The notes under the pieces: model-generated
Database searches by the model: none
Told to the model about the DNA's origin: nothing
Seen by the model: the letters and a program-made list of their open reading frames with translations, nothing else
Source of the DNA: Sperchopsis tessellata
Lineage: Eukaryota; Arthropoda; Insecta; Coleoptera; Hydrophilidae
DNA length: 30,856 nt
Assembly (NCBI GenBank): GCA_033557685.1
Contig: JAWQRN010000356.1
Location: forward strand, 1 to 30,856
Direction: 5' to 3'
Made by a program: the position numbers and the translations under genes
Shown here: positions 11,116-22,791 of the stretch, piece after piece
How positions within the stretch are numbered: the stretch's first letter is position 1
Layout of the letters: each line of letters starts with the position of its first letter

Positions 11116-11379
11116 GGGTATGTCTCATAGGAAACTACTACTAGAAGGAAACTCATCTAGTAACCCTTTAGGAGGTAAGCTAGCTCCATTGGCCGTCAGT
11201 CCTAGCTGTGATGAAGACCTATCCATAGTTCCTCCAGTAATGGTCATGACACCGACCACTACTACCACCACCTTCACTTTGGGCACAACAACAAGCACTA
11301 TTGTTCCACTGCAACCAACTGTTGACTGCAGTTCGTCACATAACACTCAGCAGACTCCTCGCAGACCCAGTGTGACCAC
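11116..11379 (+). CDS. Unassigned Ser/Thr/Pro-rich protein, exon 2 of 4 in window
   Basis: Acceptor TTACAG ends at 11115; donor CAC|GTTAGT at 11379/11380. The first base completes the split codon from exon 1 (AG + G gives Arg), and the last two bases (AC) are completed by exon 3, so the phases match on both sides. The 88 codons start RGMSHRKLLLEGNSSSNP, pass through a Pro/Val run (SIVPPVMVMTP) and a strongly Thr-rich tract (about 11250-11300), and end in Ser, Gln and Pro. The local GC content is clearly higher than in the flanking introns. The tract looks unstructured, and no domain is recognised. Without the splice the frame runs to a stop at 11413. Confidence 0.8.
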
Positions 11380-13539
11380 GTTAGTCCTCGTCTATATGTT
11401 ATCTTCTTTTTGATTAATCCTGTCTACTTCTATTGTTGTGTATATGTTCATTTTTTATTTCTTTTGACTTTATGTGTTATTTGGCTACACCTAAAGCATC
11501 TGTGTTTATTTTGCATTGTCCTTGTTTTTTTGTTCTTTATTTCTTTTTCAATGTGATTACAGTATAGCAAGTGTTTTAGTTTCTCATTTCATAAATTATT
11601 TTAATCAAGTATTTGCAATAAAAATTATAAACACTAATACATACTTATATTAGCTGCCTACAGTCAAAGCTGTGTACGACACATATTGGAAGAATGTTGT
11701 ACCTTCTAGTATTTTTATTACTAACCTATGTGTACTGAAAGTTTTTATGTCAAAATATGTAAAAATTCTGTCTTATCCTGAAAAGTTCTATAAGTATTTA
11801 GTATCTATTGCTACTAAAGAATCAAACCAAAGTTGTTATATTTTCTTTAGATGTTTGTAAAAGCAATGTTGTTTTTGGATAGCAAAACGATAATGTACAT
11901 GCAGGGTGTTCCAAGTTTGATTATCTATATGGGGATCTCTATTATCCTAAGAGGTAGTGGGTATGTTAACATTCAGCACATTTGAGTATTTTTATAGGGA
12001 GTAACAATCCATTGACAAAAACTATCTATATTTGTGTTTTTGAAAAAATTTCCAAAAACTTAAGTTTGTGATTTTTCATTTTGCTATTATGACTTTATTT
12101 TTAGGTATTTTCAAAATCTATAGACATCTTTCCATAGCCACTTTTTTCATAATTTGCAAATATATTTTGCTTCCAACCTATCTTCTTTTATAAGACATTA
12201 AGTTCTATGTTTTAAATGATTTTAACAATATACTAGACATGGTCAAAATTTAGATATTAGGATTCCAAAACACATATTTTATTTTATAGCTGTAGATTTG
12301 TGATGGCTGTGACTTAAGTGTTAACTTAGGTTCATTATAGATAATTTTGAGTGTGGTATAAAAACAACAAAAAGTGTGATATTGTAAGGATTTATTACAT
12401 TTTAAATAAAAATATAACAATGCTCAGCCAGGTATTTCTTCAGGAATATCCTGCAAAATCTCAACTTTGCCACAGTTAGTTCGAAATAAATTTGAATTTA
12501 GTTCTTTTATTAACACCCGAAATAAATACGGGTTGTTTACTAGGAGATTCTAAATAACCAAAATTCAAGTCAGACAGTGGCTATAAGTGATTGTTGCATT
12601 TATATTTGAAATATACTACATTCGTATTACACAAATACTATAAAATATAAATTTGTATATTGTAATACTAGTATCATAATGCTGTCCATGTGTGATATAT
12701 TTTTGAAACATAAAAATGCTAAAAAATGGTGCAAAAACAAATAGTAGCCTCTATTTAAACAAATGAACTTGATATTTCTGTACATAATCTAAATACATTC
12801 CAAAGTAAAATAGTGTATACTAATTCAAATTAATATAATCAACAAAATTGCTCCTAATGCTTTAATGTTCTGGTCATGTTTTACATGTTCCTGTAGAACG
12901 TTAAACATTTTAAGTCATTTGGTTTTTTTTTTCTAAATTCTGTAGCAAACAAAATAAACATAAACATTTTCTTTTACCATAATTATGCACCTCACTCACA
13001 TACCACAAATTTTCTGTGGTTATATATTGTTTTTTATTTTAAATGTAAACATAAAAATTCCAATCTTAATTGTCTGTACGTTTAAAATATCGAGTACTGA
13101 TAACATTCTGTTGATAGGTGTACATCTATTATAACCCACGATGCAACTTGTCAATTAATTCTGTGGCAATTGTCAGTATCTCATTTGTGTTATATTAAAC
13201 ATAAACAAAGTTATAATATATTACGTAACATGAGGCAGAACAATCGATTTGTCTAGCCCAAACACTCAGACATGTCCCCACACCTAATTGAACCTCAGCT
13301 CACTATATATTTTTACTCCCAGATAAGTAATTTCACTTACATTTTATATAAGTATATATATATTTGACATTGTCTGTTATATCTATGTCTTTTATTTTTT
13401 TTATGTTTATACTCAGGATCTGTGATTCATTCACATATTGACACTAATTCAAATTTTCCTGTTTGTACATCGCCCACCAGAGAACATTTTGGTATTACAT
13501 TTCTTCATGATGTTAGTTATGTAAATTATATAAAATAGA
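11380..13539 (+). other. First part of intron between exons 2 and 3; no gene seen
   Basis: AT-rich and without convincing open frames. At about 11903 the sequence CAGGGTGTTCCAA looks like the kind of end found on several transposon families, but no partner end or coding sequence was found. The whole intron runs 11380-16949 (5,570 bases). Confidence 0.55.
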
Positions 13540-13559
13540 TAAAGTAACGGCCCCAACCT

Positions 13560-14220
13560 CCTTGGAACTCCGTTAGCCGTTTGTCAAACTTGTTACTTGT
13601 TGCCCATTCAAAAATAAGAGCCCAACTAGTCTAAGGCTGCAACAGTCAATTGTTTCAAATGTTCATCTAAAATCTATAAACAAGGCACACACAATTCTGC
13701 ACTTTATGACCTTACCCGTCAAATCCAGCAGAACAGGTTTTCTCTCACGGAAATCAGCTTGAAACTCTGTTATTATCTTGTTCTCTTCAAAAACATATTT
13801 ATCGTACTATACTCATAACTTGGTTAATTTAAGTTTCTTCGGAACCAGAAACACAAGAGACTATCTCCACTCAACAGAAAAAGCACATTAATCAAATGCA
13901 AAAATCTACCTTCAATGACTTCAAATGCTGCTTTTAGTATCCATTTATTTATACCATCTGTACTGGTATGTCTATTGGGGAGTTTCCTAATTATATTTTT
14001 TATAGTATCAAAGTCCAAAGCTTGCAGTCAGTGTAATGATGTGAAAATAATGATTTGAATTTCTCAGCAATGATGGTTGACTCAGTGTGTGCCTGTCCGG
14101 TAAATTAAATTTAATTTCTTGCATCCACTGATTTTCTATTAGCTTAACAAGTAAGTGGATATCAATTCCACTTATAGTTCGATACCTTCTCCATTTAAAA
14201 ATATTGGCAACCATTTTCAT
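13560..14220 (-). pseudogene. Fragment of LINE reverse transcriptase
   Basis: Read on the minus strand. One frame (14018-13824) has FDTIKNIIRKLPNRHTSTDG then INKWILKAAFEVI and LIN. This is the start of a LINE reverse transcriptase: the 'I..LK..+S.G.DGI....LK.....I' motif. Just upstream, in another frame, TESTIIAEKFKSLFS fits the segment normally preceding it. Downstream, at about 13790-13620 in a third frame, are ITEFQADFRERKP and CALFIDF followed by TFETID. These match the Q-x-GFR-x-x-x-S and F-x-D-F-x-x-AFDT-I-D motifs, with the aspartate of motif A retained. The YxDD part is absent. At least three frame changes or stops show it is dead. Confidence 0.75.
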
Positions 14221-14758
14221 CTAAGTTTCTATAATCTCGATAGTTTTATTTCTATATTTTCACCTACTTCTACAGGAAAATTTACTATGATTTAGGAATG
14301 ATTAGTTATCCTTGGCGTATCATGTACATTATTTTCAGTAATTATTATTAAGTCTAATTGTTTTACTTGTTTGTGTTATCTGTATATATTATGTTACCAT
14401 ATGTGTCAAGCCCACGCCATGTACAGTTGTCTTAAAGTTTATTTGTATAAAATTCACCATTATTAAAATTAATATTGAAATGTGATCAATTTGAAATCTA
14501 AAATCAAGGATCGATCATTCCAACGGTCCTTGTATACTTAAGTATAACATTTCATTGTATACCACAAATTGCCTGATCAACTTCTTAACCAGGTAATCGC
14601 TTTATATAGTTAATTTTTCCTATTGCAATAGCTTGTATTCTTTTGTAATATTGATATTCCTTACTAAAAATAGTGGAACCTACGTCCATTTCTAGATTAT
14701 ATTTCTCATTTGTCCGCTTACAGTGTACACAAATTTTAATTTTTTTTTTTTAATTATA

Positions 14759-15010
14759 TTAATTTCTTCTCTCATAATTATCCCCACATTCCTGGCAAGT
14801 CATCTCATATTTACAAACTCTTGCAAGGTGGCCATACACCCAACACTTGTAGCATCTAATATTATTTACGGTCTCCACCGTTTTTGCTCTTGACCATCCA
14901 ATTTTGACTTCTCTGTTTTCGATCACATTTTTAAATATTTCTAGATCTACTTCTATAATTTTCAACTTCCCCATCAAAAACTGCGTTTTCTTCCCTAGTA
15001 TTAGCTCGGT
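14759..15010 (-). pseudogene. ORF1 (gag-like) zinc-knuckle fragment of a LINE
   Basis: Minus-strand frame of 72 codons from the first Met, open further upstream to about 15010. It contains KIGWSRAKTVETVNNIRCYK then CWVYGHLARVC, a complete C-x2-C-x4-H-x4-C zinc knuckle, followed by TCQECG, the first half of a second knuckle that then breaks off. The GWS...V...RCYKCW-x-x-GH arrangement is characteristic of ORF1 proteins of jockey- and R1-like retrotransposons, which bind the element's RNA. The frame stops before the second knuckle is complete. Confidence 0.75.
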
Positions 15011-16949
15011 CCCTTCATATGTTTTTTTCTATCAAATATTTTTAAGTAGAGGATAATTTTTAGAGACTTCATTTACTTTTCCGTGATTGATCATCTTCAC
15101 ATCTAATAATTTGTCCACCACTCTTTGTCCTACCTCTGATTGTTACTCTTCTAAAACCACATCTATCATTTCATGTAAATTTTTTTTATGTCACTTGTAC
15201 TATCATCAGAATTCATAATCAAATCAGACAAAAGGTTGATAGTAGATTTTTTATTTGGAAAATTTATTGTAGAAATGTTTTTCAGAATTTAAAAACTACA
15301 AAATAAAGTAATAACTGTGAAATAAAAAATGTCGAATCTTCTTGTCAATAGATTATTATTATCCATAAAAATATGGTAAAGTCACAACATTTTAGTATAG
15401 CTATGAATATAAAATCTAGATAAAAATACAATACATAATTGTATTATAGGCACTCTTACATAAATAATTTAAAATTTAAATTAGTGAGACTTTTTCTTTT
15501 GAGAGGAAATCCATTTTAATAAGACTTTAAAACAAAGCATATGGTAACCTTTTTTTGACAGAGATTAATTTGGTAGTATTGTACTTCGTACATCTCAATT
15601 TTTTATATTGATAGCAATATCCCGTATTGGTAAGGTATACGCATGCACATAAACTTCCAAATATGAAAAATGTATCTTATTATATAAGCATCATTCTTTT
15701 AAAAAAATAAATTTTACTAAAACAATATTTGCATATAAGATTAACAGAAGTATAGAATTATATGAGATATTGTCAACAATATGCCTTAATAGTTAGAAGA
15801 AAATTAAAACCTCAAACTAAAAGATAAGTAAAGGCAATTAATTTTTACTAAAAGAAGTAAAAGGTCCGTGTCACGAATATACTGCAGTAGCTCATGAAAC
15901 AAGCACAAGCCTTCTACTTGTGGATTAGAGTCTATGGCGAGGAATCATATTTTTTTTTATTCCATGTATCATACACATGAATAGATTAATGCCAAATGGG
16001 ATTATTGGTATTTTTCATCACCTTGGTTGAAATAATAAAGAACCATACATAGACAATTCTCAAATGAACATTTACAAATTTTGCACTCACAGCACTGTTT
16101 TGAAAAACATGCACCCCACACAGCCTGGGCCTATACAGAAATCTCAATATTGTAAAGAGGCCCTAATAGACAAACAATGTTGCTTCCTTCCCCACTGCTC
16201 CCTGAATCTTACGAATGTTAAACAATGCCATAACAAATCTAGGACGAATATAATCTATATGGTTAATTCATGTTAGCAACAAATGCAAGTGCATCTCTCA
16301 AAAGACACTCTCCAGGATCACTTATCAACTAAGAATGGTTTGTAAAAATATTTACACATGTCTTATATGAATTTAGTGTCAGCCCATTTGTTCTAAATCA
16401 TTTTGTAGTTTTGACTTATGTGGACTACATAATACCATGGACAGCCTCCACTGATTTACCTCAGGATGCAAGGGTTTTACCATCATAGTAGAGCACTTCG
16501 CGTATAGAAATATAGACCAGTATATATTATTTTTGAAATGCCCTGCGTGAACCATCCTTTAATATCTTTGGAAAATGAAAGATGCTAACTGAAGATGTTG
16601 GAGCAGTTTGACCTGGTATTAATTAAGAATAACATTATTAATTTTCGCAAAAAAAAACTTTACAGTGATGCAGCTATATAATAAGATATATTGTGGTCAT
16701 ACTGTACTATGGACTGTAAAATTTGGTATGGTACTTTAGATTTTTAATAATTTACTAATATATAGGCAATGCAAATTACTAAAATTGAATTTTCTTGGGA
16801 TTTTGTAACTTGAAAATAAAATCTGCGCAATTAGAGAACTTAATATTTGTTTTGTTTATAATTTTTTTATGAATGTGCTTTTATACATGTTGTTTTTCAA
16901 ATTGTCTTAATGTTTCTTAATCTTACAACAATACCATTTCGTATTTTAG
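15011..16949 (+). other. Last part of intron before exon 3
   Basis: AT-rich, no domain or repeat recognised. A plus-strand frame of 70 codons at 16064-16276 has no family motif and I do not call it. The stretch ends with CGTATTTTAG at the acceptor. Confidence 0.55.
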
Positions 16950-17167
16950 GAATCCTAGTTCAAGCAGTTTGGTGCTATCAGAAACAGGTTCATTAGATCG
17001 TGCTAAAGCTGCGATGGAGAGACGGAAGAAGGTGTCAGCGACGCCTTTGGAACAAGATGTGGCGCCCACATCAGGTCGTGTGGAAGGTACAAGAGTCAAT
17101 CCTGATGCCCTGATCGCTGAGTTGCTCAACAATACAAACCTAGAACCAAATGATGATTCTGCTGAGT
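16950..17167 (+). CDS. Unassigned Ser/Thr/Pro-rich protein, exon 3 of 4 in window
   Basis: Acceptor GTATTTTAG ends at 16949; donor GAGT|GTAAGT at 17167/17168, a consensus site. The entry phase 2 matches exon 2 (AC + G gives Thr) and the exit is phase 1. The protein moves from a Ser-rich start (NPSSSSLVLSETGSLD) to a charged, probably helical stretch (RAKAAMERRKKVS), then VNPDALIAELLNNTNL, which looks like an amphipathic leucine-containing helix, then an acidic end (EPNDDSAE). GC content is well above the introns. This half seems more constrained than exons 1 and 2. No family assigned. Confidence 0.82.
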
Positions 17168-17686
17168 GTAAGTATCAATGATTTTTTATATTGATTGTTT
17201 GAAATTTACTGTAAATTACCTGGTGTATTTCTATGTAATTCTTTTAAATGTCCCGGACCCCCGTAAGTCATTTAGTCTTTACGATATCATGTCCATTTAG
17301 CACACTCTGAACATCTGAAATCTGATCAGTGCAAGGAGTTATAGTACACCCACCCTTACCACGATCGAACTGCAGAACAACATTCCATTTTTGTGTTTTT
17401 AACAAGATTCAGGCAATGAATTAAAATGGCTATGTTCAAATGTTATACATGCTCGTACACACATAAATTTGGTACACAAAATACAAAAAAGAATTCTTTT
17501 TATTAAAGAAAAGCGATGTGCTTATGATATGTAGTCCAACTGTATAAAATGTTCCGCATGTCAACTGGGTTGACTTATCTTAAACCTCTATTATCGAGAT
17601 AGAGAATAAAGAGGTCCAAAACTGCTGATATATTTATACTGATTACCAATAAATGATCTTGCGATCAAGAATCTGCTGAATATTAG

Positions 17687-18100
17687 ATGAAAATAAAGTA
17701 TGCCCATGGGTCCTATTCTCATAGAGCATTTATATCAACCTCGTTCTATAGCAATGTTTCTAGGTGTCTAATTGGACGCAATATGGTTATGAGAAATAAT
17801 CTTACTTTAAATGATCTATTTATTACCCGGAAAATTTCGGAACTACTTCAACACAAAAAAGCTGTAACAGATTGTTATTATGTTGGCAGCACAAATTTTC
17901 AGTTGATAAGTTTAACAAGCTGTTTAAAAAGATTATTTACGACAGCAAAAACTGAACAGAATAGAATTTTTTTAGCAAATTTATCTGCATTGGAGAGCGG
18001 TAGACATATATTACATGGAATGAGACTTTGGTACATGACTGAGACCCTTCCATTAAACAGGAATCAATATAATGACTTTAGAAGGACTCCCCATCACTAA
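17687..18100 (+). other. Unrecognised open frame of 137 codons inside an intron
   Basis: It starts at an ATG and ends TAA; for this AT-rich sequence it is unusually long. The composition is balanced (Leu, Arg, Asn, Thr, Tyr) rather than the Phe/Ile/Lys mix of random AT-rich frames, with segments such as LTLNDLFITRKISELLQHKK and FLANLSALESGRHILHGMRL that could form helices. No motif or membrane segment is seen. No matching splice sites or promoter were identified. It could be a transposon remnant, an alternative exon or chance. Confidence 0.2.
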
Positions 18101-18363
18101 AAAGCCAAAATATAATATTCTGGAAAGAAAAACTTGATTGTAACAGTTTTGTGGAATACTAAAAGAGTTTTGCTCAATATACATATATAACTTGGAAAAC
18201 TACTATAACAGGAGAAGGATATAGAAATACAATTTGTCTAGTTCATAAGACGAATACATTTCAGTATATTATTGTGGATTCATAGAGTTGAGAATGCATT
18301 TTATAGCTCTGACAAAACTCTATAAGACTTATAAAAACATAAGAGCACCACAGGTGAAAGCAG

Positions 18364-18420
18364 TTTGCTTATAATGAAGCATTCTGCTTCTAATGAAGTA
18401 GTCTGCTTCTATTGAAGCAG
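18364..18420. repeat. Three tandem copies of a 19-base unit
   Basis: Units at 18364-18382, 18383-18401 and 18402-18420 follow the pattern TCTGCTTCTAATGAAGCAG with a few substitutions each. The unit is itself partly self-complementary (CTGCTTC / GAAGCAG), so each copy can fold back. Confidence 0.75.
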
Positions 18421-18787
18421 CAGATGCTGAAACAATATTTTAGAAGGTTACGGAAGTATCTTTTTCTGAGGATCATTTGGAAGAAAGATATTTATAAGTG
18501 TAAAGGAGGGTTAAAGATAAAGCATACTGGCTGACAACTCAGCTCCCAATAGTAGCAATGTGACCGGATTTTTTTCAAGCAAAAATCACATGATATTTTC
18601 CGTTTCAATTAAATTTTTTGGGCAATTGAATCTTTCGAAATGTTATTTAAATTTTTCCACATGCCTACTATATAAATATTTTGTAATTATCTATAACTGT
18701 TATTAATCATTTTTAATTTTAAATCAAATATATTAAGACGATATTAGTAAATATCAAAAATTAAATAAAAACTAATTTATATTACAG

Positions 18788-18915
18788 CATCGGGACTGCA
18801 ACTATTCATTGCGAAAGATGGAACTGCAGCCTTGGGTAATGCTGAAGTAAAATCTCAGATGCAGACAGGTGTCCAGCACTTCAAACAAGTTGTAATGGGT
18901 GACGCTAATAGGTAG
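18788..18915 (+). CDS. Unassigned Ser/Thr/Pro-rich protein, terminal exon
   Basis: Acceptor ATTACAG ends at 18787. The first two bases complete the phase-1 codon of exon 3 (T + CA gives Ser). The reading continues SSGLQLFIAKDGTAALG, then EVKSQM, GVQHFKQVV, and ends at TAG (18913-18915). The compact, non-repetitive end with alternating hydrophobic residues differs from the low-complexity region before it and is the part most likely to be conserved and structured, perhaps a short partner-binding element. Together the four exons give 485 codons with consistent phases. The N-terminal part of the protein is outside the window, which is why the family cannot be named. Confidence 0.82.
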
Positions 18916-18919
18916 CAGA

Positions 18920-18925
18920 AATAAA
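18920..18925 (+). promoter_or_regulatory. Possible polyadenylation signal AATAAA
   Basis: AATAAA starts four bases after the stop codon of the terminal exon. In a sequence this AT-rich the hexamer is common and further copies lie downstream, so it is only one candidate for the 3' end. Confidence 0.25.
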
Positions 18926-19167
18926 CGCTTATTGACGGAGGAAATGATGGAATTCTTCAAATGTGTAAATAGTTTGTACTGCGTTAATGACACAGATGAA
19001 ACAAAAAGAAAACTGTGACATTATCAAGTTTTATTGTGATTATGAGTATATCATTGACGAAAAATCAAAAATTCACCACCAAATATAAAGGCTTCCATCT
19101 ACCACGTCTTTTGTAAACATTGTATTAATATTTATGAACATTGTTATAATCAAATACGTACTATATA

Positions 19168-19185
19168 CATATATATATATATATA
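19168..19185. repeat. (AT)n microsatellite
   Basis: Uninterrupted AT dinucleotide run of nine units, flanked by ATAC. Confidence 0.8.
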
Positions 19186-21103
19186 CACAAGTGTATTTTG
19201 TTTGTGAAAATGTAACATGAGAAAAAATTTGCCAGAAAATTTCAATTCGTTAATTAAATAACAACAGAGCACAAATGCATATTTGTATGTTGTAGTAAAA
19301 TAGAAAAAATATTATTAGTACAACTTTCCTATTTGTATATATCAAACTTTCCTCATTTAAGTGCAATTTTCATTTTATATCAACAACTGAAAAAACTACA
19401 CTAAAACGATGTCATATTATTTGGTAACCCTTACTTATAAGTTAGTAGGGTAAATTGGAACAGAAAGACCATGATAAATTTATTGAAAAGCCAATCTGGA
19501 ACTGCAGAAAGTAAATTCCATCGAAATGCTTACCGAAGATGATTCTATTTAACCAATATTTAGATAAATATACCACGCTTTTACCTTGACCAATCCATGG
19601 TCTTGTTCACTTGGTTTACAGAAAATTTTAAAGAATTGAAATTTAGCTTTTCGTAGGCAAGACTCATTTATACACAGTTTTAAGAGAAATTTCAACATTA
19701 AAAATTAAAATGATCAAAAATACCAATGCAACTGATCTAAAATTGTTTATTTGGTCACATACCACCTACAGTTAATAATGGTGGAAGTTTTCAGTTTGTT
19801 ACTTGATCTCACTTATCATGAATTAACAAGACCTTAGATCTAAATATTTCTTGGGACGTGTGGACATTAGAGACGATTTTGGCATAATGTGTAAATAATT
19901 GTATTGATTACTCAATTAATCAATCATATGAACCATTTGCTCAGAGCTGAATTTTTAGGGCAGTTTGACAAGGTAGACTAACATTTAACCAAAATATTAC
20001 AATTGGTCAAATTAATTTTATCCAACTGGTTGGGTAAACCAGGTACAATTCAACGAAAATTTACAAATAAGAGAACAAGTTGTTGATAAGAAACAAAATT
20101 TTTATTGACAAAAATCATGCATATAATAATCAAGTGTCTTCTGCAAATCTAAAGCTCATAAGAGATCACTTTTGCAATATAATAAAAATATAGTAAACGT
20201 TTATTTATTTCATCTGACACATGAAACAATACTATACAGGATGAATGGCAAAAGTGTGATTATATGGGAAATTTTTTGTTGAAAATATAATGAATTAAAA
20301 TGGATTGAATTGAGAATTACTCAACTAATGGAACAGGCACGGAAATAATTTTATATATACTTAGCTATATTCGAAATATTGTAATGTTATTCTTACCTAG
20401 ATAATGAAATACGGACGTATCTAGTAAGAAGTAAGTATAAAGTTATTGAATTCAACTAAACAAATTCAAAAACATTATAAAAAATTGAGTTTGTCTAATC
20501 AAATTAAAATAAATTTATTTCTGGTACCAACACTATTAATTACAAAAATTTGCTACAAGTTTATGATTTAATTGTTTTTGTTTACCATTTATGAACATAT
20601 ATGCTTTCTATACATATCCATGAAACCCTTTTTCTGCATTTGAAATACACAAGGTTGGATCTTTTTACTGGTCTTCCATCTTTATTGCTACACAAAACAC
20701 ATTTAAAATTACAGCTTGTTAGTTTTTATAAAGTGATTCCTTGTTTTGAAACAACTTTAGAAGTTGCTTTGGGATATCAATTTTTTTCTGAAAGCCATTC
20801 TTGCCAAATCTATTATTGAACATAAAAGCATCATCATGTGAATATGAGACATGAATTACTTTTACTTTCTTCAATATAATTGAATATAATAATATTTGTC
20901 TAGTTTGTGATTATTGAAGGTTTTGTTTTTGAATTTCTTGACCTTCACGTTTCTTAGTAACTCTCTATGGGGGTAAAATTATTAGAAACAACTTTATTCG
21001 AAGCTTTATAGTACACAAAATAAGAAAATTTATAATCGAATAATAGACATATGAAATTAACCCCTCCTTGTGATTATCAAAATAAACAAACTTGTCTGAA
21101 ATT

Positions 21104-21340
21104 TCAAGACCTAGGTGCCAAAATTTCCTTACCACAGTAGTCTTCACTGTATTGAACCTCAAGATCATGTCCCCTTGAGTCACCGGAATCTAAAGAAATA
21201 ATTTTAAACGAATATACTTTATTTGGCACGAGCATCCTATATATACTACCATAATAAGCTGTATCGTTCTTCTCACGCTCCACACCATAAGATTCGCAGA
21301 AATAAATATTTGATAATATATTCGTATATTTATATACCAT
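21104..21340 (-). other. Minus-strand open stretch, possible exon (uncertain)
   Basis: The frame reads FCESYGVEREKNDTAYYGSI then LVPNKVYSFKI and SGDSRGHDLEVQYSEDYCG. A donor-like GTAAGG follows the codon for Cys-Gly, and an acceptor-like TTTCTTTAG lies inside the stretch. The composition is less biased than random AT-rich frames. A second overlapping frame (20965-21183) is also open. Nothing matches a family I know, and no partner exon could be fixed, although 22147-22365 on the same strand (IYVEATVCAVGVFYSWIRNG) is a candidate. Confidence 0.15.
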
Positions 21341-22624
21341 TTATGCAAGAATGGACTCGACAACTGTTTGACCAAACCAGTGGGAATAGGCTGAATAACA
21401 CCACCACTCTAATATACTGTAGGAATTCCAAGTAGTTGTGTTGAATATTTTCAAACCGTAAATCAATAATATACATTGAGTGAGGGATAATTTGATTAAT
21501 ACATTAATTAAGCCAGTATTAATTACGTATTTATTTAGGAAATAATGATAGATTAACTAAGATAAATATTTTGTTGGTCTTTAGTTTTCATTCTTATTTA
21601 TTTTTGCATTGTTTTATTTATTTACAATTTTACGTTACAGTATTTTCTCCAGTAAATTTTTTCTCATGACTACCATTGCCAATTTCTATTATTGTGATAT
21701 AATAAACATAAAATTTGTCTTGTCATAAAAGCCTATTTCAAAAATACTTACAAAATGTTATATTTTAAACGATGCAAAAGCATGGTTACTTCCATTATTA
21801 AAGGTTAATATTTTTTGAAACAGGAACTTCATTTACATCACTTGTGATATTTTTATAATTTGTGCGTTAATACTGTTGCTGCAAAATTTAATTAATTTAG
21901 TAATGTTATAGATTTTCAATCTCCTGGTGAGTATTTTCTACTGATATAAACATTTCAAATAATAAAACAAGTGTATATCTTCCCAAGAGAATTGATAACT
22001 CGAAGCTGTAGCGAAGTAAATAAAACGAAATGTCTTTTAAATAGTATTGACTCCATTATTGGGGACAAAAATCGAAACATTTAGTTTTTCTGCTATTCCG
22101 AGCAAAAATGAAAATATTAATTTTGCTTCTGACCACATGAAATGTTTCATTTTCTTGAACTGAAATTAAATAACTTATTAATATATTTCTTCTGGGCATT
22201 CAAAACTGTAAGTGAGAGATAGTAGTTCTTTATTTCGTGAATATTCGGTAACTCATTTTGTGGGCCATTGCGTATCCACGAATAGAAGACACCAACAGCA
22301 CAAACCGTTGCCTCCACATAGATTCTTGATCTTTTAGTTAATGTAAAATTCTGAATTAAATACATACATTAAAGTATCTAATTAAATAAGCATACATATT
22401 TCAAATAATATATGTTATATGTACTTTTTAATATAAAATATGTGAAACAAAATACATACATATATTTTTTAACTTTTAAACCCTATTACAATATTTACAG
22501 CGACACACTACAGTATAAATGTGATCTCAATAGGAACACATGTTTGTAATTGCTAAAATTTATATTGCATGAATTTAGAGGATGTTCTGTACGACTCCGC
22601 TTATAATGAATCAGAATAACAAGT

Positions 22625-22640
22625 TTAACCCTTTCAGGTC
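22625..22640. repeat. TTAA target site and piggyBac-type inverted end
   Basis: TTAA followed by CCCTTTCAGGTC, about 150 bases beyond the natural stop codon of the transposase on the correct side. Confidence 0.6.
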
Positions 22641-22791
22641 TAAATATTTATTTGTATTAATAGCATTACAATTTTTTTTTATTGAGACATATTTTCACAA
22701 TTTACATTTTAGTAGGGAACTGTAGTCCATTAGGCCAGACATAAAAAAACTCAATATGTGATTAGCATTTGTATATGTACTTAAAAACTTT

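Larger units (their letters stand above)
13540..15010 (-). mobile_element. Non-LTR (LINE) retrotransposon relic, jockey/R1-like
   Basis: Two minus-strand pieces lie in the order of a LINE read from right to left: an ORF1-type zinc-knuckle protein (14759-15010) and then part of a reverse transcriptase (about 13560-14220). The endonuclease part of ORF2 that should lie between them was not recognised and is probably deleted. The catalytic end of the reverse transcriptase is also missing. Boundaries are approximate, because neither a poly(A)-type tail nor a target duplication was found. Confidence 0.7.
17168..18787 (+). other. Intron between exons 3 and 4
   Basis: GTAAGT ... TTACAG intron of 1,620 bases. 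It contains one longer open frame (17687-18100) and a 19-base tandem repeat (18364-18420), listed separately. The remainder is AT-rich with nothing recognisable. Confidence 0.75.
18926..22624. other. Intergenic stretch, no firm gene
   Basis: AT-rich intergenic sequence. It contains an (AT)n run (19168-19185) and two minus-strand open stretches with slightly richer composition (22147-22365 and 21104-21340). I could not join these two into an exon chain. No RNA gene was recognised. Confidence 0.5.

Noticed and set aside
11125..11346. Minus-strand frame of 73 codons over exon 2
   Set aside because: Antisense shadow of the spliced plus-strand exon. Its Val/Ser runs are the complement of the Thr-rich tract.
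11899..12000. CAGGGTGTTCC start of a possible transposon
   Set aside because: Only one end seen, with no inverted partner, coding sequence or target duplication.
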